The translations under genes were made by a program, and so were the position numbers. Source: DSUN01 sp035527715 (lineage in GTDB: Bacteria > Planctomycetota > PUPC01 > DSUN01). Taken from it: a stretch of 64,000 bases of DNA. Within the stretch, counting starts at the first letter, position 1; each line of letters opens with the position of its first letter. Below the pieces are notes generated by a model. That model had not been told where the DNA came from and searched no databases. It saw nothing but the letters and a program-made list of their open reading frames with translations. The stretch lies in the NCBI GenBank assembly GCA_035527715.1, contig DATKZY010000257.1, positions 26,983 to 90,982 of the forward strand, given 5' to 3'. Below are positions 17,091 through 26,833 of the stretch, in pieces.

Positions 17091-18542
17091 ATGCGAAGGC
17101 GGACCTGTCGGCGGGTGTTCCTTTCCTCCACGCTTGGCGGGGCGGCGGGGCTGGTGATCCTGCGCGACAGCGCCTCTGCGCAGGCCACGAAGGCCAACGA
17201 CAAGCTCAATGTCGCCCTCATCGGCGTGGGGGGGCGCGGCACCTGGTTCGTGGACACGATCCCGCGGATGCAGAACGTCGTGGCGTTCTGCGACGTGAAT
17301 GCGCAGAAGATCGCCGAGGCATTCAAGCACTGCGCGCAGCGAGCCGCCGACTACCCGAAGTCGCCCAACGCCTGGGAGAGGAATGCCGCTCCAGCCTTCG
17401 CGCGCGTGACCGAGGACAAGACGAAGGTCTACAACGATTTCCGCAAGATGATTGACGAGATGGGGCAGGGGCTCGACGCGGTCATCGTGGCCACGCCCGA
17501 CCACACGCACGCGGTCGCCTCGGCCTATGCGATTCGAGCCGGCAAGGGGGTCTTCTGCGAGAAGCCGCTCACCCGCCTCGTGTTCGAGTCGCGGGCCCTC
17601 CGCGAACTGGCGCGCAAGCACAAGGTGGCCACCGCGATGGGGAACCAGGGCACCTACAGCGGCGCCTTCCGCCGCGCCCTCGAGCTCATTCGCAACGGCA
17701 CCCTCGGCGAGATCAGGGAAGTGCACGTCTGGAACTCGGGCGGCGGCTCCGACAAGACCGAGCCGCCGAAGGGCGAGCAGCCCGTGCCCGACTACCTCAA
17801 GTGGGACCTCTGGCTCGGCCCCGCGAAGATGCGCCCGTTCCACCGCGACTGGCTGCGGCGCAACGCCTGGCGCGACTTCGGCACCTGCCAGCTCGGCAAC
17901 TGGGCCTCCCACACCGCCAACCTCGCGGTCATGGCCATCAAGACCCACGAGCTCTGGCTTGCGGATCCCCCGAAGGACCCGCATCCCGTCGTCCGCATCG
18001 AGGCGAAGACCTCGGGGATCAACAGGCTCTCGTTCCCCAAGTGGGAGCTGATCAAGTGGGAGGTCCCCGCGCGAGCCGAGTTCCCGCCGATCACCATCAC
18101 CTGGCACAACGGCGGCGCCCCGGGCCGCAAGGAGCTTGTTGACTCCATCCAGAAAGAGATCACCGACCCGAAGCAGAAGAACCTGGACTTCGCCGGCACG
18201 CTCTTCGTCGGCACCAAGGGCCGCCTCTACGCCACCGGGCACAACGCCACGTTCGGCCTCCTGCCCGAGGAGCAGTTCAAGGGCGTGCAGCGCGACCGCC
18301 CCGAGCAGGTCGAGCAGTCCCGCGGCCCCGAGCAGGACTGGTTCCTGGCGTGCAAGGGAGGCAAGCCGCCCTGGTCGAACTTCGACTACGCCGACGCGCT
18401 CAACGAGTTCCTCATGCTCGGCAACGTCGCCACCCAGTTCGAGGGCAAGCTCGAGTACGACCCGGTCGACATGAAGATCGTGAACAACGCGGAGGCCGAC
18501 AAGGCACTCCGGTGCGAGTACCGCGAGGGATGGGCACTGTAG
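17091..18542 (+). CDS. Tat-exported Gfo/Idh/MocA oxidoreductase
   Basis: A 483-residue protein. The N-terminus has a twin-arginine signal (CRRVFLSSTLGG and a hydrophobic run). The NAD(P)-binding Rossmann strand is NVALIGVGGRG at about residues 40–50. The EKPLT motif (about 162–166) is the conserved Lys-Pro turn of the family. The C-terminal alpha/beta domain contains WRDFGTCQLGNWASHT. Members oxidise or epimerise sugars and inositols. In planctomycetes many are exported like this one and work with isomerase-like TIM barrels, as here. It is the first gene of a four-gene operon with a paralogue two genes on. The exact sugar is unknown. Confidence 0.85.
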   Translation: MRRRTCRRVFLSSTLGGAAGLVILRDSASAQATKANDKLNVALIGVGGRGTWFVDTIPRMQNVVAFCDVNAQKIAEAFKHCAQRAADYPKSPNAWERNAAPAFARVTEDKTKVYNDFRKMIDEMGQGLDAVIVATPDHTHAVASAYAIRAGKGVFCEKPLTRLVFESRALRELARKHKVATAMGNQGTYSGAFRRALELIRNGTLGEIREVHVWNSGGGSDKTEPPKGEQPVPDYLKWDLWLGPAKMRPFHRDWLRRNAWRDFGTCQLGNWASHTANLAVMAIKTHELWLADPPKDPHPVVRIEAKTSGINRLSFPKWELIKWEVPARAEFPPITITWHNGGAPGRKELVDSIQKEITDPKQKNLDFAGTLFVGTKGRLYATGHNATFGLLPEEQFKGVQRDRPEQVEQSRGPEQDWFLACKGGKPPWSNFDYADALNEFLMLGNVATQFEGKLEYDPVDMKIVNNAEADKALRCEYREGWAL

Positions 18543-18575
18543 ACGGGGCGTCTCTGCCCCGCGAAGGAGAATGTC

Positions 18576-19463
18576 ATGGCACAAGAGGTGCATCGTCGAG
18601 GGTTCCTGGGCACAGCGATTGCCCTGGGCGCCGGCGTCGGGCTGCGTTCGCGTGGCCTCTTCGCCGCCGAACCGGGCAAGGGCGCGCCGAACTGCGAGAA
18701 GCTCGGCTGGCGCTTCGGCATCACGGCCTACACGTTCCGCCACCTGGCCCTGTGCGAGACCGCCGAGCAGGTCGCCGCACTCGGCCTCCGCTACATCGAG
18801 GGCTTCACCTGGCAGAAGCTCAGCGCCAAGAAGCCCAACGTCGTGACCAACGAGACCATGTCGGCCGACGACCGCAAGGAGACGAAGGCCCGCCTCGCCG
18901 ACATCGGCGTCCAGCTCGTTTCCTGCTACTGCCAGGCGATGGCGAAGGAGGACGCCTGCCGCAGGCTCTTCGACTGGGCGAAGGAGATGGGGATGGAAAT
19001 CCTCGTCGCTGAGCCGCCGCTGAACGCCTACGACATGCTGGCCAAGCTCTGCGACGAGTTCCAGCTCACCCTCGGCGTCCACAACCACCCCAAGCCGTCA
19101 TTCTATGCGAATCCCGACACGTTCCTGAGGGCCGCCGAGGGCCGCACGAAGCGCATCGGCGCCTGCTGCGACACGGGCCACTGGGCTCGCACGGGCATCC
19201 AGCCCGTCGAGGCGCTCAAGAAGGTCGAGGGGCGCATCGCCGAACTTCACCTCAAGGACATCGCGAAGTTCGGCGACGCGAAGTCGCCCTGCGTGGTGTT
19301 CGGGGCAGGGGAGGGCGACATCGCGGGCATCGTCAAGGAGATTCGCCGCCAGGGCATCAAGCCCCTCCTCACCATCGAGCACGAGGTCACTGCGCCCGAT
19401 CTCGCCGAGCAGGTGGCGGCCTGCATCGCCTACTTCGACAAGGTCGCGGGCGAAAAGGAGTGA
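18576..19463 (+). CDS. Tat-exported sugar phosphate isomerase/epimerase-like TIM barrel
   Basis: A 295-residue protein with a Tat signal (HRRGFLGTAIALGAG). The rest is a xylose-isomerase-like (AP endonuclease 2 superfamily) barrel. GITAYTF opens strand 1, LGLRYIEGF is strand 2, LGVHNHP carries a metal-binding His, GACCDTGHW carries the conserved Asp/His, AELHLKD follows, and LLTIEHE ends with a metal Glu. These match the metal-ligand pattern of the sugar isomerase/epimerase family. AAGGAGA lies five bases upstream of ATG 18576. It sits between two Gfo/Idh/MocA oxidoreductases; joint oxidation and epimerisation of a sugar outside the cytoplasm is inferred. Confidence 0.85.
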   Translation: MAQEVHRRGFLGTAIALGAGVGLRSRGLFAAEPGKGAPNCEKLGWRFGITAYTFRHLALCETAEQVAALGLRYIEGFTWQKLSAKKPNVVTNETMSADDRKETKARLADIGVQLVSCYCQAMAKEDACRRLFDWAKEMGMEILVAEPPLNAYDMLAKLCDEFQLTLGVHNHPKPSFYANPDTFLRAAEGRTKRIGACCDTGHWARTGIQPVEALKKVEGRIAELHLKDIAKFGDAKSPCVVFGAGEGDIAGIVKEIRRQGIKPLLTIEHEVTAPDLAEQVAACIAYFDKVAGEKE

Positions 19464-19466
19464 GCC

Positions 19467-20840
19467 ATGGTCAGCCGACCGAATCGTCGGGCGTTTCTCG
19501 GGAGCGTCGCCCGCACGGGTGCGGGCATCGCTATCCTCACCCACGCCGCTTCGGCGCGAAGCTACGCCGCGAATGAGAAGCTCAGCCTCGCCCACATCGG
19601 CGCGGGCGGGCGGGGCCGCGAGCTGCTCCTCGGCTTCTCGCGGCAGGAGAACTCGGTCGCCCTGTGCGACGTGAACGAGAGCAAGGCCACGGAGATGTAC
19701 AAGAAGTTCCCGGACCTGCCGAAGTTCCACGACTACCGGGAGATGCTCGACAAGATGGGGAAGCAGATTGACGCGGTGGTCGTGGCCACGCCCGACCACT
19801 CGCACGCCCCTGCCTCGGCCCTCGCCATCCGCGCCGGCAAACACGTCTACACCGAAAAGCCGCTGACCCGCACGGTCTTCGAGTCGCGCACCCTGCGGAA
19901 GCTGGCCAAGGAGTTCAAGGTCGCCACCTCGATGGGCAACCAGGGCACGGGCAGCGCCCAGTTCCGCCGCGCCCTCGAGCTGATCCGCGACGGCACGCTC
20001 GGCACGATCAAGGAGGTCCACACCTGGAACGACCAGGGCAGCGCCGACCACCCCGAGCCGCCGAAGGAGGAGGCCAAGGTGCCGCCCTACCTCAACTGGG
20101 ACCTCTGGCTCGGCCCCGCCGCCGTCCGCCCCTTCCATCCCCGGTGGCTCTGGTGGTCAAGCTGGCGCGACTTCGGCACCGCCAACCTCGGCAACTGGGC
20201 GTCCCACACGCAGAACCTCGCCTTCATGTCGCTGAAGGTGGACAGCCTCTGGTACGCCGATCCCGCCACGAAGCCCATCCTCCGCGTCGAGGCCAAGGTG
20301 AACCACATCAACCGCCTGTCGTTCCCCAAGTGGGAGCACGTGCAGTGGCACATCCCCGCCCGAGGCGATCTCCCGCCCATCACGTTCCACTGGCACAACG
20401 GCAGCAGCCGCCCCGGCATCAAGGACGACCTCAAGAAGATCCTCGGCCACGACGTCGCGTGGGGGCCGAAGGACTGGAGCGAATGGGCCGGCTGCCTCAT
20501 CATCGGCGCCGAGGGCAAGCTCCACACCACGGGCCACAACGCGACGTTCAAAATGGTCCCCGAGGAGAAGTTCAAGGGCGTTCAGCAACAGAAGCCTGAG
20601 AAGGTAGATGCCTCGGCCGGCCACGAGCGCGACTGGCTGCTCGCCGCCCGCGGCGGCAAGCCGGCGTGGGCCAACTACGACTACTCCGGCCCGCTCACCG
20701 AGTTCAACATGCTCGGCAACGTCGCCACGCAGTTTGAGGGCGTGCTCGAATACGACCCCCTCGAGGGCAAGATCGTCAACAACGAGGAGGCCGACAAGGC
20801 CCTCAAGATGGGCGAGTACCGCCAGGGGTGGACCTTGTGA
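19467..20840 (+). CDS. Tat-exported Gfo/Idh/MocA oxidoreductase, second copy
   Basis: A 457-residue paralogue of the protein at 17091–18542, colinear over its length. The Tat signal is NRRAFLGSVARTGAG, the Rossmann strand SLAHIGAGGRG, the family motif EKPLT, and the C-domain WRDFGTANLGNWASHT. It starts three bases after the preceding stop. The first copy has an insertion of about 20 residues after the second strand (AADYPKSPNAWER region) that this one lacks, so the substrates may differ. Confidence 0.85.
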   Translation: MVSRPNRRAFLGSVARTGAGIAILTHAASARSYAANEKLSLAHIGAGGRGRELLLGFSRQENSVALCDVNESKATEMYKKFPDLPKFHDYREMLDKMGKQIDAVVVATPDHSHAPASALAIRAGKHVYTEKPLTRTVFESRTLRKLAKEFKVATSMGNQGTGSAQFRRALELIRDGTLGTIKEVHTWNDQGSADHPEPPKEEAKVPPYLNWDLWLGPAAVRPFHPRWLWWSSWRDFGTANLGNWASHTQNLAFMSLKVDSLWYADPATKPILRVEAKVNHINRLSFPKWEHVQWHIPARGDLPPITFHWHNGSSRPGIKDDLKKILGHDVAWGPKDWSEWAGCLIIGAEGKLHTTGHNATFKMVPEEKFKGVQQQKPEKVDASAGHERDWLLAARGGKPAWANYDYSGPLTEFNMLGNVATQFEGVLEYDPLEGKIVNNEEADKALKMGEYRQGWTL

Positions 20841-20856
20841 GGGGGGCTCAGCCCCG

Positions 20857-21948
20857 ATGGACTCGCGCGAACGGGTCGCTCTCGCCCTCGCTCACCGGGA
20901 GCCCGACCGGGTCCCCGTGGACTACTGGGCCGCGCCCGAGGCGACCGGGAAGCTGCTTCGCCGCCTGGGCCTCAGGTCGCAGGAGCAGTTGCTTCAGCGC
21001 CTCGACGTGGACTTCCGCTACATTGACGGCCCGCGCTACGTCGGCCCCGAGTCCCGCCGCGCCCGCGATGGCAGCGTCGAGGACCACTGGGGCGTGCCGC
21101 GCGTCCGCGTGAGCGTGGGCACAGGCGACCGCGCGGCCGCCTACTGGGAAGTCGCCCGCTTCCCGCTGGCCGACGCGAAGTCCGTGGACGAAATCCGCGA
21201 CTACCCCCACTGGCCCAGCCCCACGTGGTTCGACTACGCCGTGGTGCGCGAGCAGGTGGCAGCGGCGCGGCGGACGGGTAGGGTGGTCGTGTTCATGGGC
21301 GACCGGCTGAATCGCTGCGCGCAGCTCAAGCCCGCGATGTACCTGCGAGGCGTCGAGCAGATTCTCCTCGACTTCGCCCTCGCGCCCGACATTGCGGAGG
21401 CGATCCTCGCGCGAATCGCGGCCTTCTACCTCGAGTACGCGAAGCGCACTCTCGAGGCCGCCGGCGGCGGGATCGATGTGTTCATGATGGGCGACGACTT
21501 CGGCACCCAGACGGGGCCGTTCCTCTCGCCCGCCATGTGGCGGCGGTTCCTGCGCCCGGGCTTCCAGGCGCTCACCCGCCTCGGCAGGCGCTACGGCTGC
21601 AAGGTCGCCCACCACTCCTGCGGCTCCATCAGGCCGATCATGCCCGACCTCATCGAGTGCGGACTCGACATCCTCAACCCGCTCCAGCCCGACGTGGCGG
21701 ACATGGACCACCGGGAGCTGAAGCGCGAGTTCGGCCGCAGCCTCTCCTTCCACGGCTCCATCTCGATCCAGCGAACGCTCCCGTTCGGCACGCCTCGCGA
21801 CGTCCGCCGCGAGGTGCGCGAGCGCATGGCCACCCTCGCGCCAGGCGGCGGGTTCATCTTCTGCACCGCCCACAACATCCAGGGCGACACCCCCGTCCGA
21901 AACATCGAAGCTCTCTTCGACGCCTACCGGACCCTGGGCCGCTACTGA
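20857..21948 (+). CDS. Uroporphyrinogen decarboxylase-like protein (methyltransferase type)
   Basis: A 363-residue TIM-barrel protein of the URO-D superfamily. It starts MDSRERVALALAHREPDRVPVD, the usual opening of the MtaA/CmuA-like subgroup. HHSCGSI lies in the middle and GGGFIFCTAHNIQGDTP near the end. The CTAHNIQ segment is typical of the corrinoid-dependent methyltransferase-like branch rather than true HemE. It has no signal peptide, unlike the three genes before it, so it is cytoplasmic. It starts 16 bases after the preceding stop behind a G-rich ribosome site. A methyl-transfer or demethylation step on an imported compound is inferred; no corrinoid protein is in the window. Confidence 0.75.
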   Translation: MDSRERVALALAHREPDRVPVDYWAAPEATGKLLRRLGLRSQEQLLQRLDVDFRYIDGPRYVGPESRRARDGSVEDHWGVPRVRVSVGTGDRAAAYWEVARFPLADAKSVDEIRDYPHWPSPTWFDYAVVREQVAAARRTGRVVVFMGDRLNRCAQLKPAMYLRGVEQILLDFALAPDIAEAILARIAAFYLEYAKRTLEAAGGGIDVFMMGDDFGTQTGPFLSPAMWRRFLRPGFQALTRLGRRYGCKVAHHSCGSIRPIMPDLIECGLDILNPLQPDVADMDHRELKREFGRSLSFHGSISIQRTLPFGTPRDVRREVRERMATLAPGGGFIFCTAHNIQGDTPVRNIEALFDAYRTLGRY

Positions 21949-21968
21949 GGGCCCTCCGATTCTCCACT

Positions 21969-21996
21969 TTGCGGGCGCGGCGCGTTCCGCTATAAT
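21969..21996 (+). promoter_or_regulatory. Candidate promoter for the 1341-residue gene
   Basis: A perfect TATAAT (21991–21996) lies 57 bases before ATG 22053. The -35 is weaker, TTGCGG (21969–21974) with a 16-base spacer. Confidence 0.45.
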
Positions 21997-22052
21997 CCGC
22001 CTGCCGTCGCGGGGACCGGAGCAGGGGAAGCCAGAACACGAAAGGCGCACGC

Positions 22053-25000
22053 ATGAGGCAACTCGCCGCCCTGAGCATCGCTCTCTCGTTGTCCTCCGCC
22101 CTCGCCGGCGGCCTCGCCTACGACGAGCAGTTCGTTCCACGCTTCAACGTGCCGCGCATCTCGAAGCCGCCGGCCATTGACGGCACGATCGGCGCCGACG
22201 AGTGGCGCGAGGCCGTGAAGGTCATGGGCGTCGTCTGGACCAGCACCCTCAACTACCGCGACCGCCCCATCTCCTTCTGGGTCGCCTGGGACCCCAAGCA
22301 CCTCTACATCGCCGCCCGCAGCGACATCCTGCCCGGCCATCGCCTCTATCGCAGCAAGCGCGAGAAGTACACCGCCGGCGTCGTCTTCGACGATTCCTAC
22401 GAGCTGGGCATCTTCCTCCACGACCGCAACAAGCTGCCCGGCCAGGTCTCCAGCTTCCTCAAGTTCGTCATCAACTCGCTGGGCAGCGGCGAGTTCATGA
22501 AGCTCTATCCCTCCATCGGCCAGAACCTCTTCAACTGGCGGCCCGACATGGCCATCGCCAACCGCATCCACGAGGAGGCCGGCAAGCAGTGGTGGGACAT
22601 GGAGCTGGCAGCCAGTCTCGCCGACCTCCAGATGCCCGTCGAGCACAAGGCCGGCGACAGGATGGACATCCTTCTCGCCGCGCCGCTCAAGAACCCCCAG
22701 TGGCAATGGCTCGACGTGCCCAGTGCATCCGGCCACCTCGAGCACTACGGCTTCCCCCGCACCCTGCTCATCGCCGACAAGCCCTACGTGCAGATCGAGC
22801 AACTGAGCGGCCTCCACGACGAGAGGCTCAATCTCAAGAGCGTGATCTACAACCCGTCCGACAAGCCGGTCAGCGTCAAGGCCAGCGCGAGCATCCTCCA
22901 CGGCAAGATGGGCCGGGCACGCGACCGCGGCATGCCCGAGAATGCCAAGCCCGTCGTCCAGGAGGAGAAGACGCTCACGATCCCCGCCAAAGGCTCCGCC
23001 CGCTTCGACGTGGCCAAGGCATTCCCCGGCCTCGCGTATCCCAAGCCCGAGCGCAACGAGCCGGGCGAGCTGTCGTGGTACAGCTACAGCGTCACCCTCG
23101 CGGATGATCCAAAGGCCGATCCTATCTACACCTATCAGCTCAGCTTCGCGGGCACCGACAAGAGCTACCTGGCCGCGAAGCCCCGCGAGATCATCTTCGA
23201 ATACGCGGCCAACTGGAACCCCGTGCGCGGCCTGCTGTTCCTGAGCGCCGACACCCTCGACGCCCAGCTTCCCGCCGGCACCAAGGCCGCCGGCGCCGAG
23301 TTCGAGATCACGAAGGACGCCAAGCCCGTGAAGAAGGGCCGCCTTGGCCACTACGTTTACTACAAGTATGAGGACCTCATCGAGCTACCGGGCGTCCGGC
23401 CCGGCGAGTACCAGGTGAAGCTCAGCCTCGTGGATGCGAGCGGCAAGGCGCTGCTCACCCGCGACGGCATCAAGCTCGCGAAGAAGGACGAGGCGAAGGA
23501 GTTCGCCAAGTGGTGGGGCAACAAGCTCGGCGACACCGAGAAGGTGCTCGAGCCCTACGAGCCGCTGCGAGCAAGCGGTAGCGGCCTGTTCGGGGGCGGC
23601 ACGAAGATCGCCTGCACCCGCCGCGTCTACCACCTCGATTCCCTTGGCCTGCCCCGCCAGATCGAGGCGAACGGCGGCGACGTGCTGGCGGCCCCCGCCC
23701 GCATCGTGGTAAAGGTCGGCGGCAAGGAGCATGTCGTCCCAACCCGCCGCAAAGCGAGAATCACGAGCGAGAAGGATTGGCGGGTCGAGTTCGAGGGCTC
23801 TGCCGCCAAGGCCGCCGGCCTCGTCTTCAGCGCCAAGGGCTCGGTCGAGCAGGACGGCCTTGTGGAACTGGAACTCACCTATGCGCCCGAGAAGGAGCCG
23901 GTCGAGATCGAGGAGCTTCGCATCGAGTGGCCGCTCGACGACCGCGACGGGCTGCACATGGCGTGCATCGGCCAGGGGAACAACTACTGCGCCCGCTCGA
24001 TCGGCAAGGTGCCCCACGGCGAGGACGAGGTGTGGAACACCCTCAAGGGCATCGGGCTGACAGGCTCGGGCATGACCACGGGCAGCTTCACCGACAACCT
24101 GTGGCTCGGCACCGAGCGTCGCGGCCTGCTCTGGACCGCCGACTCCGACCGCGGCTGGGAGCCCGACGACAGGGTGCCTGCTCATTCGCTCATCCGCCCG
24201 ACACAGCAGGTGCGTGCCCCGGGGAAGGTCGAAGAGGCGGCTGTGCCACTCGGCCTGGTCGTCATCCGCAACAACATTGTCGGCAGCTACCCCGGCAAGA
24301 AGCCCCTCAAACTGGCCGAGCCGCGCACGATTCGTTTCGGCTACAACGCCACGCCCTTCCGCCACCTCACCCCAGGCTGGCGGCTCAACCAGGTCTCCGC
24401 CGCCAACGGCTTCTCCGGCGGAAAGTACAAGGTCAACTGGGACACGGGGCAGGACTTCTTCTCGATTCTCAGCCCGCCCTTCCCCGACACGAAGCGGTGG
24501 CCCGAGTACTATGCCTACTGCAAGGCCGAGTGCGACAAGCTCTCGCAGCGCGGCCTCTACGATGGCTCTGCCCGCCTCGGCATGTGGACGAACAACCAGA
24601 TCGCCCTCCGCGGCTACATGAACAAGTCCATCGAGCCGGGCGTCTACGACTACTTCGCCGGCGACTGGGTGCCCGGCGGCGAAATCCTGTCGGCGACTTA
24701 TCGCGACTACATGATGTGGCTCCAGGACCGCCTCATCCGCGAGGGCGGCTGCACGCATTTCTACTACGACATCAGCTTCACGGGGCACTTCGCCCGCGCC
24801 CTCGCCGCAGGCTTCGGCTACCGCCTGCCCGACGGCCGCATCCAGCCCGAAAGCGACGCCGCGAATCTCCGCGCGTGGTACAAGCGCGTCTGGGCGCTGA
24901 TGCAGGAGACGGGGCAGTACCCCGGCGGCGTGAGCGGCCACGCCACCAACTCCATCTGCCTCAAGGCGCTGCCCTTCGCCGACTCCATCCTCGACTCCGA

Positions 25001-26078
25001 ATACCCGATGCTCGACCCGATCAGCGTCTACCCCAGCGACCGCATGATCGCGATGTCGTGCTCGCACAACTTCGGGGTGAACATCAGCCACCTGGGCTTC
25101 ATGAACCCCACCTGGCCCGCGATGCACGACGCCGTGATGGGCGGACTCCAGGGCAGCATCTTCAACCACCAGGCATTCAAGCACTGGGGCATCAGCCGCC
25201 CCGACGTCGAGTTCATCCCCTACTGGCGCAACCAGCAAGTTGTCACGGAGATCACTCCGGGCATCATCGTCAGCATGTGGAAGCGTCCCGGTTCGGTCGC
25301 CATGGCCGTGTGCAACTACGGCCCGGATGAAGAGGGGAAGGAGAAGACGCGGCCGTTCCACGCAAAGCTCGATCTGAAAGCCCTCGGCGTGCCCTCGGGG
25401 CTGAGCGGCGAGCGGCTCCGCGTCCACCAGCTCCTCAACAACCCCGCCCAGTATCGCTACACCGGCCACCTCAAGTGGTATGAGGAGCTGCCCGGCGACC
25501 CCGACGACGCGAAGAAGCACGAGCACTCGCGCCAGCGGACGGTGCCGCCCATCGAGCCGAAGCTCGACCCCGCGACGGGCGTCCTCGACGGCTTCAGCGT
25601 CTTCTACCACGACGTCCGCTACCTGGTCATCCACTGGGAGGATCAGCCGATCAACGACGCGGCGTGGAAGGGCATCCTCGCGGGCGACGTGAGGCAAGCT
25701 GCACTTGATTGGGGCATCAACACGGCGAAGCCTGAGGGCATCGAGGCCCCCGCTCCTGGCGTCGTTAGCAATGCCTGGCAGCAGCCCCGAAGCGTGCTGC
25801 TCCACGTCACCAATGTGGCAGGCGACGAGAAGAAGCCGACAACCGTGAAACTCGACCTCGACCTGGCCCGCCTCGGCATCAAGGTCGAGAAGCTCTGGCG
25901 CGAGTTTACCTCGATCGTGCCTCTCGACGGCGGCCCCGCCGACAACATCACCGACGAGCCGAAGGAGAACGACCATCGCCTCAACCGCGGCGCCGTCCTC
26001 TTCAACGGCTGGACGGGCAACGTCTGGCTCCGCCTCAAGAAGGGCGAATCCCGCACCTTTGCCATTGACCGTTACTGA
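22053..26078 (+). CDS. Large secreted glycoside-hydrolase-like protein (CBM9-like plus DUF6067-type)
   Basis: A 1341-residue protein with a signal peptide (LAALSIALSLSSALAGG). Residues about 35–230 match a CBM9-like domain (PPAIDGTIGADEW opening, FWVAWDPKHLYIAA strand). Residues about 250–560 are Ig-like beta-rich segments. Residues about 560–1090 carry a glycoside-hydrolase-like domain of the DUF6067 type: a beta-sandwich, then a barrel with HLTPGWRLNQVS, GGCTHFYYDISFTGH and LDSEYPMLDP, which hold acidic residues that could be catalytic. The C-terminal beta-domain runs to the end. It has its own promoter and is the last + strand gene before the gene-poor stretch. Substrate unknown; the family assignment is from recollection of motif order. 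Confidence 0.65.
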   Translation: MRQLAALSIALSLSSALAGGLAYDEQFVPRFNVPRISKPPAIDGTIGADEWREAVKVMGVVWTSTLNYRDRPISFWVAWDPKHLYIAARSDILPGHRLYRSKREKYTAGVVFDDSYELGIFLHDRNKLPGQVSSFLKFVINSLGSGEFMKLYPSIGQNLFNWRPDMAIANRIHEEAGKQWWDMELAASLADLQMPVEHKAGDRMDILLAAPLKNPQWQWLDVPSASGHLEHYGFPRTLLIADKPYVQIEQLSGLHDERLNLKSVIYNPSDKPVSVKASASILHGKMGRARDRGMPENAKPVVQEEKTLTIPAKGSARFDVAKAFPGLAYPKPERNEPGELSWYSYSVTLADDPKADPIYTYQLSFAGTDKSYLAAKPREIIFEYAANWNPVRGLLFLSADTLDAQLPAGTKAAGAEFEITKDAKPVKKGRLGHYVYYKYEDLIELPGVRPGEYQVKLSLVDASGKALLTRDGIKLAKKDEAKEFAKWWGNKLGDTEKVLEPYEPLRASGSGLFGGGTKIACTRRVYHLDSLGLPRQIEANGGDVLAAPARIVVKVGGKEHVVPTRRKARITSEKDWRVEFEGSAAKAAGLVFSAKGSVEQDGLVELELTYAPEKEPVEIEELRIEWPLDDRDGLHMACIGQGNNYCARSIGKVPHGEDEVWNTLKGIGLTGSGMTTGSFTDNLWLGTERRGLLWTADSDRGWEPDDRVPAHSLIRPTQQVRAPGKVEEAAVPLGLVVIRNNIVGSYPGKKPLKLAEPRTIRFGYNATPFRHLTPGWRLNQVSAANGFSGGKYKVNWDTGQDFFSILSPPFPDTKRWPEYYAYCKAECDKLSQRGLYDGSARLGMWTNNQIALRGYMNKSIEPGVYDYFAGDWVPGGEILSATYRDYMMWLQDRLIREGGCTHFYYDISFTGHFARALAAGFGYRLPDGRIQPESDAANLRAWYKRVWALMQETGQYPGGVSGHATNSICLKALPFADSILDSEYPMLDPISVYPSDRMIAMSCSHNFGVNISHLGFMNPTWPAMHDAVMGGLQGSIFNHQAFKHWGISRPDVEFIPYWRNQQVVTEITPGIIVSMWKRPGSVAMAVCNYGPDEEGKEKTRPFHAKLDLKALGVPSGLSGERLRVHQLLNNPAQYRYTGHLKWYEELPGDPDDAKKHEHSRQRTVPPIEPKLDPATGVLDGFSVFYHDVRYLVIHWEDQPINDAAWKGILAGDVRQAALDWGINTAKPEGIEAPAPGVVSNAWQQPRSVLLHVTNVAGDEKKPTTVKLDLDLARLGIKVEKLWREFTSIVPLDGGPADNITDEPKENDHRLNRGAVLFNGWTGNVWLRLKKGESRTFAIDRY

Positions 26079-26345
26079 GTACTGCTCCACAGAGAAAAGT
26101 GTACAAGAACCACGCTCTGCGGCCTTCGTGCCGAAGGCACGTCAGGACTTAGCCGGCGGCTTCAGCCGCCGGACTCGGGTGCCAGAATAAGCCCAGTCCC
26201 GCAGGGACGGTAGGATGGCTTCCCGGCGCGGGTTCTGCCGCCCCTTGCGGGGCTGAAGGCTGGGGACCGCCGGGTTCCGGCGGCTGAAGGGGCCGGCTAA
26301 GTTCTGGCGTCCCTGCGGGACGAAGCCCGAGGGAATCCCGCCTCA

Positions 26346-26543
26346 CTATTGCGCGCCTTCCTCCGTGGATCGGTACTGAGTGACCGTGGCACGGCGGGCT
26401 TGTCCAGCCGTGTCTTCGCGAGCCTCACCGAGGGCGGCGAGCCGATCGCCAGGGCGGAGGGCGTGCGGCTGATTCGCACCGACCGCAAGTGCGCCGTCGT
26501 CGAGGTCGCCTCCGGCCGCTACCAGTTCGCGACGAGCAGGTGA
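26346..26543 (+). pseudogene. C-terminal gene fragment, possibly from a glycoside hydrolase
   Basis: An open stretch encodes SLTEGGEPIARAEGV, CAVVEVASGRYQF and a stop. The VVEVASGRYQF ending looks like the last strand of a secreted glycosidase (alpha-L-rhamnosidase-like proteins often end this way). There is no ribosome site and no upstream body. A second, more degraded copy of the last part follows at 26616–26730 (CVVVEVVG, then out of frame). It is probably debris of a lost gene. Confidence 0.35.
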
Positions 26544-26730
26544 CGGCGGCCCATTACGGACCTCGCGAGGTCCGAAACCATCACCGTCCTGCCCAGAATG
26601 CATCATCGAACCCGCTGTGTGGTAGTGGAGGTCGTCGGGCCGCTACCGCTTTGCGGCCAACAGGTGACGCTGGCGGCCCATTCCGGACTTCGCGAGGTCC
26701 GAAATGATCACCGTCGCGCTCCGGGCGCAC
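26490..26730. repeat. Degenerate direct repeat with a 16-bp palindrome in each unit
   Basis: Unit 1 (about 26490–26600) and unit 2 (about 26616–26730) share the order CGTCGAGG-like, GCCGCTACC, CAGGTGACG, GGCGGCCCATT, palindrome, CCGAAA. The palindrome is perfect in unit 1, GGACCTCGCGAGGTCC (26558–26573), and has one change in unit 2 (26685–26700). Confidence 0.6.
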
Positions 26731-26758
26731 CATCCCCCCCGCATCGGCGGGCGGTGAA

Positions 26759-26794
26759 CGAGAATTGCATACCTATTCAAGTATGCAATTCTCG
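26759..26794. repeat. 14-bp perfect inverted repeat, 8-base loop
   Basis: CGAGAATTGCATAC (26759–26772) and its exact complement (26781–26794) flank CTATTCAA. It is A/T-richer than its surroundings. It could be a dyad protein site or an RNA hairpin; no adjacent gene start is close enough to decide. Confidence 0.65.
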
Positions 26795-26833
26795 TCCTGC
26801 CGCACTGTGACGTGGGTGGACCCCCTCGCGCCA

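Noticed and set aside
20857..21948. True HemE (heme biosynthesis)
   Set aside because: The N-terminal and CTAHNIQ segments fit the methyltransferase-like branch, and the gene is in a sugar operon with no other heme gene.
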